Shown: positions 1-11,780 of the stretch, piece after piece | Layout of the letters: each line of letters starts with the position of its first letter | Numbering within the stretch: the first letter of the stretch is position 1 | Assembly (NCBI GenBank): GCA_036365515.1 | Contig: CM070877.1 | Location: 111,554,011 to 111,618,010, forward strand | Length of the DNA stretch: 64,000 nucleotides | From: Torymus aiolomorphi | Taxonomy: Eukaryota > Arthropoda > Insecta > Hymenoptera > Torymidae | Direction: 5' to 3' | Notes under the pieces: generated by a model | Databases searched by the model: none | Told to the model about the DNA's origin: nothing | The model's input: only the letters and a program-made list of their open reading frames with translations | Translations under genes and position numbers: made by a program

Positions 1-1316
1 GCGGAAACTTTCGGTCTGGCTTTCTCCGCGCCCCATCTCCCCCTCCGCCCCGAGCTGTTGCGCCCCGTCTCTGCCGGGCTGACGAGCGCGAAGCGGGCGA
101 CCACTTGATGAAACACGCGACAACGCGGAGGAGAGTTTTTGCTGCTCGCCTTGAAAATGACGTAAGAGTTTGCGCTCGGAACAGCGGTGTTTACATGGCC
201 GGGCCACTCCAGAGGCCGTCGGCAGGCCCCTGCATGCACAGTCGCCGGCCCGCGCGAGATCTATCGCGTGCAGTCGCTGCATCGGCCTGAATAAATTTCT
301 TTCAGCGCGAACACTTGTTGCAAAATTTCGAGCTGCCGAGCGCGCGCGCACACGGCCGGCCCTCGGTCCAGCGCGGGCCCGGCGCAAACGGGAGAACAAA
401 GGAGCGCGGCAAGGAAAGGGAAGGTCTGGAGGAATCCGCTGTGCTAGAGCCTCGGCCTCACCTGCTCAAAAGAGCCCACGCTGTCGTCGAATTGCTCCGG
501 CTGCGAAGGCCGCTCGCAGCGTCACGGCGCGCATGGCCCCGCCGCCACAGCCGCCTCTGCGTCGCGCGTTATTATCGTGTGTGTGCAGCTCGTGAGTCGG
601 AGGTGGCCGGGCTGCCAAGCCAGCTTCTCCGCTGGCTCTTCTGTCGCTTCCTCTGCTGGGCCGGCGGTGGGCAGGCTCCTGCCTCGGAGCCACTTCACCA
701 GAGCGAGCACCGCCGAGCGCGGAGGGAACGCGAACTCACACGCGAATCAGCCATCTCGGGGTTATCCGGTTGGGGCGGAGGAGGCGAAGGTGCGTTGTCT
801 TCGACGGTCCCCGTATCGATCGCCTCCGCTGCCGAGAAAAGCTTCTCGGAGCCGACGCGCGCACACACCTTCCTCTTGTAGCAACAGCTCGGCGCACCTG
901 TTCTCCTGCTCGTCTCCTCGTTTCTCGCTCTCCTTCTCCGAGTTCTCCCTCTCTCTCTATCTCTCCCTCAGTCCACCGCCCTGCAAGGAACAAGTGCGAG
1001 CGTTGAGAGGCGGGCGGGCGTGAGGTAGGGGCGGGTTGGAAAATTGGACCTCCGCGCGAATGTTTATTTGAAGAAGCGCCAGCTGCGAACGAGAGTGGAT
1101 CGATCGAGAGGAGGATTAGCGCGACGACAGAGAACACCGTGAATCTCTGTTCGCGGGCTCTAGGAGAGATTATAAAAAAATGGGAAAATCAATTAGTAAT
1201 AACGAAAAAAGAGGGTCGGTCCGGGAAAGAGAGGCGTCCTCCGCTCGATCCTTCGCGGCCGCGCGAAATCAGGAGCAGCAGCAAGGACACGGGGGAAGGG
1301 GAGAGGGAGGGGGAGA

Positions 1317-1355
1317 GATAGATAGAGAGAGAGAGAGAAAGAGAGAGAGAGAAGA
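1317..1355. repeat. (GA)n microsatellite
   Basis: A GA-dinucleotide run with a few interruptions, inside the GC-rich block. It accounts for the E/R-repeat peptides in this region. Confidence 0.9.
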
Positions 1356-1753
1356 GAGTAAATATACAAGTGAAGAGCGCGGCACTGACAGTCGCTGCGG
1401 CTCTCGGCTGTCGCTCGCTCGCGCAAGTGGTAACAGGCGTGCTTCGTTCGGGCCGGTGCTGCTACCGCTACTGCCAGAGACGGCGCGCGCTCGAGCGGGG
1501 CTGAGCGCCGCTTGCTCAAGCTGCTGCTGTCGACGAGGCGGACGATATTTGGAATCGGGCCAGCCATGCGCCGCGCGCGGCGCCGCTCAGTGCGGGGGCG
1601 ACCGTCGCTGCTGCGCCGACTCCCTGCTACCACCGCCACCAGCGGTGGCAGCGGCGGCAGCGGCGGCACCCCTGTGCGCACACAGGGCTCGCGCCTCTGT
1701 TTTCACAGTATGCGCGGAGGCCGCTCTCCGCGCGTACGCGTGGCCGCGCCTCT

Positions 1754-1777
1754 GGGGGGGGGGGGGGGGGGGGGGGG
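1754..1777. repeat. Poly(G) homopolymer
   Basis: Twenty-four consecutive G residues. It is either a genuine G tract or an assembly-prone site. A similar C tract sits at the extreme right of the window (about 63972). Confidence 0.9.
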
Positions 1778-2255
1778 AAGCTCGGCTTTGTAGCCCTCGC
1801 GCCTCTTCGCTACCTCCGAGCGCCGTCTCGCGTAGGGAATCTTCGTATAGGGCTATCACTTTCTCACGCGGGAGCTCGATATCTGCTCGATGCTTTGTCA
1901 GGTTGGCGTTCTCACTTATCAGCCCGGCTATCGTCGCACAATCAATGAATTTTGCAAACCCCTTTTGCGTGAGCAATGCTTATGAATATATATACAATAG
2001 GCCGAAATTGTGGAGAACGCACTTCCCCCAGGTATTTCTATGCTAATGCAAAGAGCACTTGGAACTCGAATTTTTATCCCTACGTATTTTATACAATTAA
2101 TGGTTGACAATTTTTTCCTTGCTGATAGCATCTCTGCTGTAGAAGAAATTGAACCCTGAAAGCTCATTTGGTATTTTGCGGAGGGCTTTTCTAGCGAATA
2201 TAAGTTAGAGCGCACGACTAAAAGCTTGTAGTAATATAGTAAAGCACATTAATGA

Positions 2256-2366
<111 letters not shown>

Positions 2367-3099
2367 CTTATAGGTACTTTAACGAGAAAAGCAGGCCTTA
2401 GTTTTGGTGAACTTATTTTACTGGCTTACTTTCTTTCCTAGTTCACGTAGAAAAAACGTCGTAAAACTGAAAAAATTTAGGTTCCCAAAACCATTTTCTT
2501 TTCCAATTACAATGCCGTATAAGTATATCAAGGTTTGCAAAATGCAGTCTTTCTTACATACAGTTACGAAAATTTAAACATATATATATATAAATATTTA
2601 AAAAATTTAGCAAGTTTTTTTCCTATAGCTTTCAAACTTTCTTTTTTCAGTTTTTACACTTCTTACATTTTTAAACTGAGGTATTTCAGAGCTTTTATAT
2701 AAATAAATCCTTATTGACGTAGGAATATTAAAAAAAAAAATTATTAAAATCACCTGTATTTACTGTTACAATTAGTTAAATCGTAAAATAGTAAAGTGAA
2801 CAAATTATTTATTTGAGAAAAATGTAAATGCTCTAATAAAAGGTCACGAATAGAAATAAACGAAAAGGTAACAAACTGACTAAGAAATCAAAAGAACAAT
2901 TAGTTGTCAATCAGAAAACGAAATTTTGGAGAGAGTAAAAATATAAGGCAAAGTAAAGTATAAGATAAGATCTTTTAACGTATAGAAACAACGAACCCTG
3001 AAAAAAGCTAACAAACAACTGGAGGGGAGAATAAGTAAAGCCTGCACGGGGGAAAAGTAAAAGTGTGCGAAAGCGAAAGGCGAATAAGGGAGCGAGCAA

Positions 3100-3106
<7 letters not shown>

Positions 3107-3174
<68 letters not shown>

Positions 3175-3190
3175 GGAGAGAGAGAGAGAA
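3107..3190. repeat. (GA)n microsatellite, about 84 bp
   Basis: GA dinucleotides with two small interruptions (GAGCGAG and GAGGGAG). Confidence 0.95.
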
Positions 3191-3607
3191 GCAGAATGGA
3201 GAGCAGCATAGGAGCGAAAAAGATGGAAAAGAAATCGAATTGGACTTGGACGCAAATAGTCGACACCATTGTGTGCCTGATTTTATCTACGCGATAACGT
3301 TGAACTTGAGGCTCGCAAATTGCGAGGTGAAACGAGAACTCGGCTGATTGCTCGCCCCAAGGCGCACGTGCCCTTTTTTCCTTTCCTCGCCCTTCTTCGT
3401 CGGGAGCCCGTTTTACTTTGCCGAGTTTATGCGAACAGCCACTCGTTTTACATCGGCCTTTTTCCCCTGTGCGTGTGGCGGCGCCAACATGTCATGGAAA
3501 CAAATACGGAGAATAGCCACATCTTAATGTGTGACCAGTTGCAATTGAGAAATGAAGTTATTATATTATCTGAAATAGATGCGGCTTCATGATTGATGAC
3601 GTATAAG

Positions 3608-4038
3608 TCGAAAGAGAATTAAAATACCTATATTTTCTAAAAAAAATTAATTTTCTATCTATCACGATTCTTTAGTTATCATCAAAAATAAAAACGTGTT
3701 TTTTTTTTTAATCATAACTCCAATGATGTGTAACAAAATTAATTAAAATGTTTAAAAATTATATCTATTATAATCTATTATAATTATGAATTATGCATTA
3801 TGAATGCATTATATTCTGCATTATTATAATTTATTTGTGAGTTATGAACTTTTTTAAAAAAACACGTTTTTGTTAATAACAAAATAACAATGATAGCTAT
3901 AAATTTTTTTTTTCTTAAAAAATATGAATTATGAAATATAATGTAAAAAAAATACGTTTTTATTAATAACAAAACAATCGTGATAGCTATTTGTTTTATT
4001 ATAAAATATAGATATTTTACTTCTATTTCAAATGATAA
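3608..4038. repeat. Decayed dispersed repeat in inverted arrangement
   Basis: The stretch 3608-3705 reads again in inverse orientation at 3945-4038. Both contain a CTATCACGAT...AAAAACGTGTTTTT-like string, and a third, weaker copy lies at 3845-3905. The same string occurs in the Helitron-like block (23770-23890 and 24234-24360), so it is a dispersed family member, not a unique hairpin. Confidence 0.55.
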
Positions 4039-4047
4039 CTTTATTTA

Positions 4048-4753
4048 TACACTGAGAAAAAATTAGTGGAAAAATTAGAAGAATGTTCAAGAAAAATTAC
4101 CCTACTGTGGGGGGAAACCGACCACAGACTGTCAGTCTGGTAGTTTTTATAAAGCAGTAGGGTAATTTTGTATTCGCTTCGAAAAATAAAGAAAAAAAAA
4201 ACCAGCCGTGATGGAGAATCGAACCTTGGACCTTTGAATTGACAAACAGCTTACCGACTGCGCCACGCAGTACTACATACGGAAGATGATCCAAATCGTC
4301 TACATATGGTCCATTGATAATAATGATACAATTCATTTATTTTTAGATATTTTGATAATAACGTTTACAATTAGGAAAACAATAAATTTATAATCATTTC
4401 AAATATTAATTGAAGCTATTTACATTGTTTATAGTGACCAGAGAGTCTTATTTGGCTACAGAATTGCAGCTTTGGAGGTTATGTCGTGTCGTGCAGAGCT
4501 CGAAAAATTACCCTAATGGCTTGTAAAGTCTGTCAGCTGTACACGAGTAAAATCTATGAGATTTCATTTTTACCATACTATCTAGTAATTTTTCTAAGTT
4601 TTTGTTTGAATTTTTCTTACGAAAAACCAGTAATAATTATTATAATTAGAATAAATAAGTTACTTGTGACAGTCTGTGGTCGGTTTCCGCACGCTATATG
4701 GTAATTTTTATTCGGCACTCTTATAATTTTTCAACTAATTTTTTCTCAGTGTA
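4048..4753. mobile_element. CACTG-family TIR element copy 1 (E1), TA-flanked
   Basis: The element begins TA-CACTGAGAAAAAATTAG and ends with the inverse, CTAATTTTTTCTCAGTG-TA. The terminal inverted repeats extend imperfectly for about 85 bp on each side and include a conserved block ACCGACCACAGACTGTCA. Flanking TA on both sides fits a TA target-site duplication. There is no transposase frame, so it is non-autonomous. Subterminal copies of an AAAATTACCCTA motif occur at both ends and again inside (about 4150 and 4505). It contains a minus-strand tRNA-like sequence about 155 bp from the left end. The TA duplication suggests a Tc1/mariner-like mobiliser, which is inference. Confidence 0.75.
4204..4273 (-). 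other. tRNA-like sequence inside E1 (A and B box, T-run terminator)
   Basis: Read on the minus strand it has an A-box-like TGGCGCAGTCGG (4254-4265), then a B-box match GGTTCGATTC (within 4213-4225), and ends next to a run of nine T. The T-stem and acceptor stem do not pair well, so it is not a functional tRNA gene. The spacing of A and B boxes is tRNA-like, and Pol III transcription is possible but inferred. Confidence 0.5.
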
Positions 4754-4767
4754 TCAGCTCAAAATTT

Positions 4768-4963
4768 ATATAAATTTGATATAAATAAATAATAAATAAA
4801 TAAATAAATTTAAAAATTAACAATTTTTAATATTCATAACTGAATTTAATTATAATTATGCAATAAATTTTTTAAAAAATTATAAATTATGTTATTAAAA
4901 ATTAATTAAAGGAATCAACAAATTACGGTTGAGGAAGCTACGGGCCAATGAATTGGCAGCGGT
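4768..4963 (+). repeat. Dispersed repeat family member, copy 1 of 2
   Basis: About 195 bp closely matching 24561-24750. It starts with an (ATAA)n run and ends with a conserved block containing GCCAATGAATTGGC, a perfect 6-bp-stem hairpin, followed by AGCGGTT. The shared ends indicate a mobile or dispersed family. No coding content. Confidence 0.65.
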
Positions 4964-5017
4964 TGTATGCATTATTTTGTTAAATATAAATATACCTAAT
5001 ATTTTAAAAATTAATAA

Positions 5018-7792
5018 ATTACTAAACTCTTCCACCCTCTCTTCTCCCTCACTCTCTCCCTCCGTACCAAAAACTTTAATGAGAGCTTAAATATTTTTTC
5101 AAAACAATCAACACGTTCTTTAAAAAACTAATTTTTTAAATATATTCTATCCACACCATTTGTCTATAGTCCTTTTATTTATTCTGATCTCATATATTCA
5201 ATAACCACTCTTTACAAATGGTAAGAATTTTTTTCATGACTGTACCAATAATAATATTGTTAATATAAAACTTTCTACGAAAGTATAAAATAAGGCAATT
5301 ATAGACGTTTTTTCTGTATAATGTATAAAATAATAATATTTATGTTTTTTTAAAAGAAATCAAATAAATACCAGTGAAAAAATCTTTTATTTCTTTGAGT
5401 CATTGTATGCTGAACAAATTATATGTAAGTAAGTACATTCAAATTGTTCATTGCAAATCAAATAAATGAAAGTTGTGAAATCAATTATCGATAGTCAAGT
5501 AATGCAAACGACTCTCGGAAACAACTGTATGACTATTCTCAGAAATGTACTAAAATTTGTTCATCCTTCTATACAAATTAAACACAAGAAAGTACTGAAA
5601 TCAATTTATTGTAGTCAAGTACCCATAAGTTAACTTGACTGAATAATACAACTTTTCGTAACTACTTAAAAATATTCAGTCAGCGGGCATAAAGTACTAC
5701 TTAACGCCTAACAGGCGTAATAGCTCCCATACTCTTATCAAACTTTATAGAACCTACGCACTTTACGCCCGTGTGGGCGAAAATTATTTTAATTATATAA
5801 CTACTATGCCTTCTTTTTATTTCTAAACTTCATAAGAATTTTATCAGATATTTACGAAAAGTCAAAGCCTATATAAAAAAATTACATAGTTACCACCACA
5901 TCTCCATTTTTTATTGATCTTTCTCAATTTTGAAATTTCTATAATATTACGCATCTTGGGAGGACAATAGAAGTCTATAGAGCTGCTCTAGCAGGGGTGG
6001 TCCTCCAATCTCCCATACATACTTGGCGGACCCGACGGTTTCCAGTTTACTGGTGGGCTTTGTAAATGTAGAATACTAAATTTTTACATAAATTCATTAA
6101 CAATGTTTATACCTATAAGCCCATTATAAATAATTACATTGGCTCTAATTTTTAATTGATACCGTTTAAATATAATATCCCTACATGTGCAGAATCTCAT
6201 GATTTACTTTCATTACCGAAAATATTTTTCCTTGTGTCCGTCTTTTTTAAACGGGAATGGGATAAAAAATGCATATAAATTTATTGTCTACTCAAAAGTG
6301 CTTTAGGTTTTATTAACCATTTTGTAAGCTACCTATTTTTTATTCTTTTCCGTCGTGTAAATATCATATGAGATCTCATATGAGATATCATATGTGTGAT
6401 GTCATCTGCAATTTTACATATTATGAGATCTCAAATGAGATCTGATGCCCGATATTCTCTATGAGATCTGATGTCCGATATTCCCAAATGAGATCTGATG
6501 TCCAATATTCTCATATGAGATCTCATATGATATTTTCATGCGGGTTTGCACTTTCTATTCAAAAACAGAGTAATAAATTCAATACTGAGCCCTACTTAAT
6601 ATGTAGAAGCAACCCATTTATCATTTTATCTGATCTTTAAATATATGAATATTTATATGAAAATGACCATGTCTAGACCTTAAACTGCAAACCGTCGGGT
6701 CCGCCAAGTATGTAAGGGAGATTGGAGGACCACCCCTGCTAGAGCAGCTCTATAGACTTCTATTGTCCTCCCAAGATGCGTAATATTATAGAAATTTCAA
6801 AATTGAGAAAGATCAATGAAAAATGGAGATGTGGTGGTAACTATGTAATTTTTTTATATAGGCTTTGACTTTTCGTAAATATCTGATAAAATTCTTATGA
6901 ATTTTAGAAATAAAAAGAAGGCATAGTAGTTATATAATTAAAATAATTTTCGCCCACACGGGCGTAAAGTGCGTAGGTTCTATAAAGTTTGGTAGGAGTA
7001 TGGGAGCTATTACGCCTGTTAGGCGTTAAGTAGTACTTTATGCCCGCTGACTGAATATTTTTAAGTAGTTACGAAAAGTTGTATTATTCAGTCAAGTTAA
7101 CGTATGGGTACTTCACTACAATAAATTGATTTCAGTACTTTCTTGTGTTTAATTTGTATAGAAGGATGAAAAAATTTTAGTACATTTCTGAGAATAGTCA
7201 TACAGTTGTTTCCGAGAGTTGCTTGCATTACTTGACTATCGATAATTGATTTCACAACTTTCATTTGTTTGATTTGCAATGAACAATTTGAATGTACTTA
7301 CTTACATATAATTTGTTCAGCATACAATGACTCAAAGAAATAAAAGACTTTTTCACTGGTATTTATTTGATTTCTTTTAAAAAAACATAAATATTATTAT
7401 TTTATAGATTATACAGAAAAAACGTCTATACTTGCCTTATTTTATACTTTCGTAGAAAGTTTTATATTAACAATATTATTATTGGTACAGTCATGAAAAA
7501 AATTATTACCCTTTGCAGAGTTCTTATTGAATAAATGAGATTCGAATAAATAAAAGTTATTTGTACAGTCATGAAAAAAATTCTTACCATTTGTAGAGAG
7601 TGGTTATTGAATATATGAGATCAGAATAAATAAAAGGACTATAGACAAATGATGTGGATAGAATATACTTAAAAAATTAGTTTTTTAAAGAACGTGTTGA
7701 TTGTTTTGAAAAGATATTTAAGCTCTCATTAAAGTTTTTGGTACAGAGGGAGAGAGTGAGGGGGAAGAGAGGGTGGGAGAGTTTAGTAAATA
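5018..7792. mobile_element. 2.8 kb palindromic (fold-back) element
   Basis: The left arm (about 5018-6045) recurs inverted at about 6693-7792. Both outer ends carry TTACTAAACTC followed by a pyrimidine-rich tract (CCCTCTCTTC). Inner arm ends carry the block with TGCTAGAGCAGCTCTATAG, mirrored near 5970-6000 and 6735-6760. The right arm is longer because a roughly 70-bp segment near 7495-7640 is duplicated. A central spacer of about 630 bp separates the arms. No frame above about 60 residues looks coding. The high arm similarity suggests a young or homogenised fold-back element. I could not settle a target duplication. Confidence 0.75.
6361..6540. repeat. Array of palindromic ATGAGATCT-type repeats in the spacer
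   Basis: Several copies of AATGAGATCTGATGTCCGAT and shorter CATATGAGATCTCATATGA palindromes occur in tandem in the centre of the 2.8 kb palindrome. AGATCT recurs at about 20-40 bp spacing. Confidence 0.7.
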
Positions 7793-9480
7793 ATGTTTGT
7801 TAAGTACAAACTATGTAGAATAGTAACCAAACTTATTCTTGCCTATAAGTTTTTACTTTTGTAAAATAATTTTTTAAAGAGATTTCACAACTTTTTAAGA
7901 GTAAAACTACATTGTAAATAATGTCTGTTAAGTATAAAACTACACTTTAATTGATTTCACAACTTTTTGGGTTTGATTTTCAGTATCCGCGTGAAAGAAA
8001 TTTATTTCGACTTTAGAACGCAAACATTTATTATTTATTCGTAGAATTCCTTTTCATAAAATAAAACGTAAATAATTTTTTAGGATATTGTATAGGTTTC
8101 GGAAAATAATTCTTATGGTTTACGAAAAAATTCTTATCGTTTGTAAAAGTTTTTGTAAAGTGATTGTAAAGGTTTTGGAAAAGAATTTCTCGTTGCTTGC
8201 AAAAGTTTGTAAAGGATTGTAGAAGTTTTGTAAAATAATTTTTTTAATTGATTTTTTAAAAGATATAGAAATGGACCATTTTTTGAGATATTTTGTAGAG
8301 AAAATATAATAATGAATAATTTACAGATAGAAAATACTTTAAAAAATAGTTTTTAAAAGTGTTTATTATAATTGTTTCAAAAAAATATATAAGCTTTCAG
8401 TCAAGTTCTTTGTAGAGAGTTGGACAGTTGTTGAGAGCAAGATTGTTTGGATAAAAACATTAAACTTTTATTAGTATTTCGATAGAGAATTTAAAGTTGT
8501 TAAAAACGATAACAATAATATATTTTTTCTTTGTAGCTATCGCAAGGAATAAAAGAAAAAAGTACAAGTTCTCAGAATTACAATTCAAATCTCTATATCA
8601 TCTGATTCTCTTACTTTTATAAAACTTGAAGCTCAAAGTTGGCTGAGAAGTTGAGTTCTCATGTCAACTGCCATTTCCATAGCAGCAGGCGGTACAAAGT
8701 TTTTTAAAAACTATTCTTTCGCATCTATTTCTCTGAAATCACCTAATCCTCTAGCCTTTACAAAATGCGAAGCTCAAAGTTTGCGAAGTTAACTACCCTT
8801 GCGTAACAGAACCTGATACTAAGTTTTTTTACAAAACACTCTTATGCATCCATTTGCTTTTGTTTTTTTGACAAATTATTATTACATTATTAAATTTGTG
8901 CTAAAATTTACCTTTAGCCTTTTATTGCACATTCTAAAGCTGGAACTCATTTCATTATTTTGATATCCACATATTTCTTTTTCATAATATTTTATCAAAG
9001 ACTTGCAAGGGTACTAGATCTAATAATCATACTATTGCATCACAATCAGCTAGCAAATTAAAATGTTGGTTGCAGATTCAAAAAGTAGCCATTACAGTAA
9101 TTTATATTATGGTTTCATGTACTGTATATTCACAGAACAAATGGCTCCTCTGAATCATTTGGTGCCCCTCACCATAAGCCAATCATTAATTACATTATTT
9201 TCAACACTTGGATTCGTTGAAGTTTTCACTAGAAACCACTTGAATTCATAATCTATCAGACGCATCTTGCAAAACTAAAAACAAAAGTTTAGGAACTAAA
9301 AATCATTGGGAAAAAAAAGCTTTCTCGATATTCTTTTATAGTAGAAAGTATAAAACAGCTTAATTTAATAACTCATGATTACCGCACACATCTTGTAAAA
9401 TTAAAAACAATCAGTTTATGAACTATAATTACTGATAATAAAAGCTTTCTTAACATTCTTGTATACTTTTTCAAATAATT
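7793..9480. other. AT-rich stretch, no gene seen
   Basis: Short local repeats occur (a TAAATAATGTYTGTTAAGTA string at about 7787 and 7915, and a run of TTGTAAAAGTTTT-like words at 8100-8240). No coding, RNA or element end could be supported. Confidence 0.5.
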
Positions 9481-9931
9481 ATCTGAATCTTGTGTAGAAA
9501 AATATTTACTGAGAAATCCTCTGAAACATTTTGACGTCTCCCTCCGTGAGAAAATTATAAAATTAGATTAACTGAGCACTTTTATTCGTTGAAATTTTCA
9601 CAACAATAACACATCATTTTGGCTTTTTTCTGTATTTTAATGTTCATTTGGCATAATCTTTTAATTCGTCGTTAAGTAAATATGTACAAGAGCACAGCAC
9701 TAATATTGACTCAGTTTCTTGAAGTATAGACAAAAAATGCTTTTTCTTAACCAAGGCTCTAACGTCTCACATTATTTTAAATTCTGATTTTAAGTAGAGG
9801 TTCTAAATTTGTTATAAACACTTCATTTAACACATCATACTGCTACTTATTTTATTTATTATACAAAACATTTTATTATATCTGATCTGAAAACTTGCAC
9901 TGACTTCACTATTATTATATTTCTAAGTTAT
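9481..9931 (+). repeat. Direct duplication, copy 1
   Basis: About 450 bp nearly identical to 10199-10649, offset by 718 bp. Shared words include CCTCTGAAACATTTTGACGT and GATCTGAAAACTTGCACTGA. A partial third copy lies at about 9990-10040. Not obviously coding. Confidence 0.75.
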
Positions 9932-10198
9932 TTTCTTGTACAGGATGCTTGTAGATTTCCACTTCTTCAGGCCGTTGTTTATAGTATATGCAAAAATTAC
10001 TAAGAACTCCTCTGAAACATTTTGACGTCTTCCACCGTAAGAAATTTCTCATATAATCTAAAAAAAAATAATAAATCAACACAAAGTGTCAATGTTCATT
10101 TTTATAACCAACATTTTATATTTTGAAAATAGATATTTAGTCATTTCATACATATCTGATTATTTTTATTGTTGATATATACAAGAAATCTTGTAGTT

Positions 10199-10649
10199 AT
10201 CTGAATCTTGTGTAGAAAAATATTTACTAAGAAATCCTCTGAAACATTTTGACGTCTCCCACCGTGAGAAACTTATAAAATTAGATTAACTGAGCACTTT
10301 TATTTGTTGAAATTTTCACAACAATAACACATCATTTTTGCTTTTTTCTGTATTTTAATGTTCATTTGGCATAATTTTTTAATTCGTCGTTAAGTAAATA
10401 TGTACAAGAGCACAGCACTAATATCAACTCAGTTTCTTGAAGTATAGACAAAAAATACTTTTTCTTAACCAAGGCTCTAACATCTCACATTATTTTAAAT
10501 TCTGATTTTAAGTAGAGGTTTTAAATTTGTTATAAACACTTCATTTAATACATCATACCACTACTTTATTTCATTTATTATACAAAACATTTTATTATAT
10601 CTGATCTGAAAACTTGCACTGACTTCACTATAATTATATTATAGATATG
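10199..10649 (+). repeat. Direct duplication, copy 2
   Basis: Second copy of 9481-9931 with only scattered differences. It ends about 25 bp before E2. The 718-bp offset with an intervening unique part suggests a local tandem duplication. Confidence 0.75.
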
Positions 10650-10673
10650 TCTTGAAAAATATTGTGTCGTAAA

Positions 10674-11780
10674 TACACTGACAGAAAAACCCGGGGAAAA
10701 ATTCCTATGTTGCTCTTGGAAGTTGCCCACAACTGCTTAAAATCGAAAAATTTACTATCTTTTATATGAAAAAGTCCAATGTCACAAGTAAAACTTCCTA
10801 TGCCAGCATAGTAAAAATTAACACGTGGCTAATGGAACTTTATCTTTTGTACATTTTCCCAGGCTAGCATGGTAAAAATTGAGAGAGTTTTAGAATAAGA
10901 ATTCACACGTTCAATCGTAAACAGCCCGCGAGTGCACGAAAAGTTGACCTCTTCAATGTCAAAATAGGAAAGATTCAGACAGATACATGTCAACAAACTC
11001 AATCCACCTTGGCAACATCGAGACAAAACACAAACGCTAAACGCAACAACTGAATGTGCCGTTCTAATCCAATATACTTGTTTTTATTTATTTTTTTTTT
11101 ATTTTTTATGATGAGACAATTTTTAAAATAATTGTTTATTTGTAATATTTTTAAGGAAGGTTGTGAAAAACTATTATATCGAAAATACAAATTCATTAAT
11201 AAATAAATGAGCTTGTTTAATTTAAGGTATTGGTAATATTTATAAAATGTTAAACAATATTCTTAATATATAACATTTGTAATAAATTACGCTAAAATAG
11301 AGAATAGTATTATTCGAGTTAAAGCATAATTTGTTATAAAATTAGCGCGCATATCTTACGTTTGGGGATATACAAGTTCCAAAATTTTGTAGGACATATG
11401 TCTTTATAGGTAAGTGGTTAGCGCTCCCGACTACCGTGCCAAGGGTTCCAGGTTCGAGTCTCGATGTCGTCAAAAATTTTTAATTTATTTAATAAATTTT
11501 CTTTAATCATGTTTAATTAAAAAATAACTTCTGTATTGTCTAAATATAATAATTATGTGTCTGATACTCGCTCCTCCCCCACTCCTAAAAAAAAAGATGA
11601 AATAATTTTTTTCGCTCTTTAAAATCAGTTATAAAAAAATTCCCATGTTAGACTTGGAATTTTTCCTACGTGTATTGCAAATTCTGCTAAAAATCCGACA
11701 TATGGTCGAGTTACGATTCCAACATGGTAATTTTTACACGACAACATAAGAATTTTTACCCGATTTTTTCTGTCAGTGTA
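10674..11780. mobile_element. CACTG-family TIR element copy 2 (E2), TA-flanked
   Basis: The left end is TA-CACTGACAGAAAAA and the right end TTTTTTCTGTCAGTG-TA. Subterminal motifs of the AAAAATTCCTATGTTG / CCAGCATAGTAAAAATT type appear near 10700, 10804, 10866, 11640 and 11725 in both orientations, the same layout as E3 and E4. No transposase frame is present. A plus-strand tRNA-like core lies at 11400-11473, with an upstream string (TACAAGTTCCAAAATTTT) also found in E4. Confidence 0.75.
11400..11473 (+). other. tRNA-like sequence inside E2
   Basis: A-box-like TAGGTAAGTGG (11407-11417) and B-box GGTTCGAGTC (11451-11460), followed within about 15 bp by TTTTT. Only part of the T-stem pairs and the acceptor stem does not, so it is a tRNA-derived or tRNA-mimicking Pol III module and not a tRNA gene. 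It is closely similar, box for box, to the module in E4 (minus strand 49201-49272). Confidence 0.55.

Larger units (their letters stand above)
1..2046. promoter_or_regulatory. GC/CpG-rich low-complexity block, possible promoter or 5' region of a host gene
   Basis: The first 2 kb are strongly GC- and CpG-rich with many CGCG and GCGC steps, GA-rich and CT-rich tracts and a G homopolymer, and the composition drops abruptly to AT-rich at about 1.85-2.05 kb. Open frames exist in several overlapping frames on both strands (for example 1180-2046 on plus and 736-1137 on minus). They translate to R/A/S-rich or E/R-repeat peptides with no recognisable domain, which is what GC-rich non-coding DNA gives. 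Possible splice donors occur (GTGAGT near 592, GTGAGGTA near 1020), so a 5' UTR exon is possible. No TATA, initiator or coding exon can be fixed. The promoter reading is inference from composition only. Confidence 0.35.

Noticed and set aside
1180..2046. 288-residue open frame in the GC-rich block
   Set aside because: Low complexity (GA repeats, poly-G, poly-A/P residues). Several other frames are open over the same DNA and there is no domain.
3063..3347. E/R-repeat frame on plus and L/S-repeat frames on minus
   Set aside because: Translations of the GA microsatellite.
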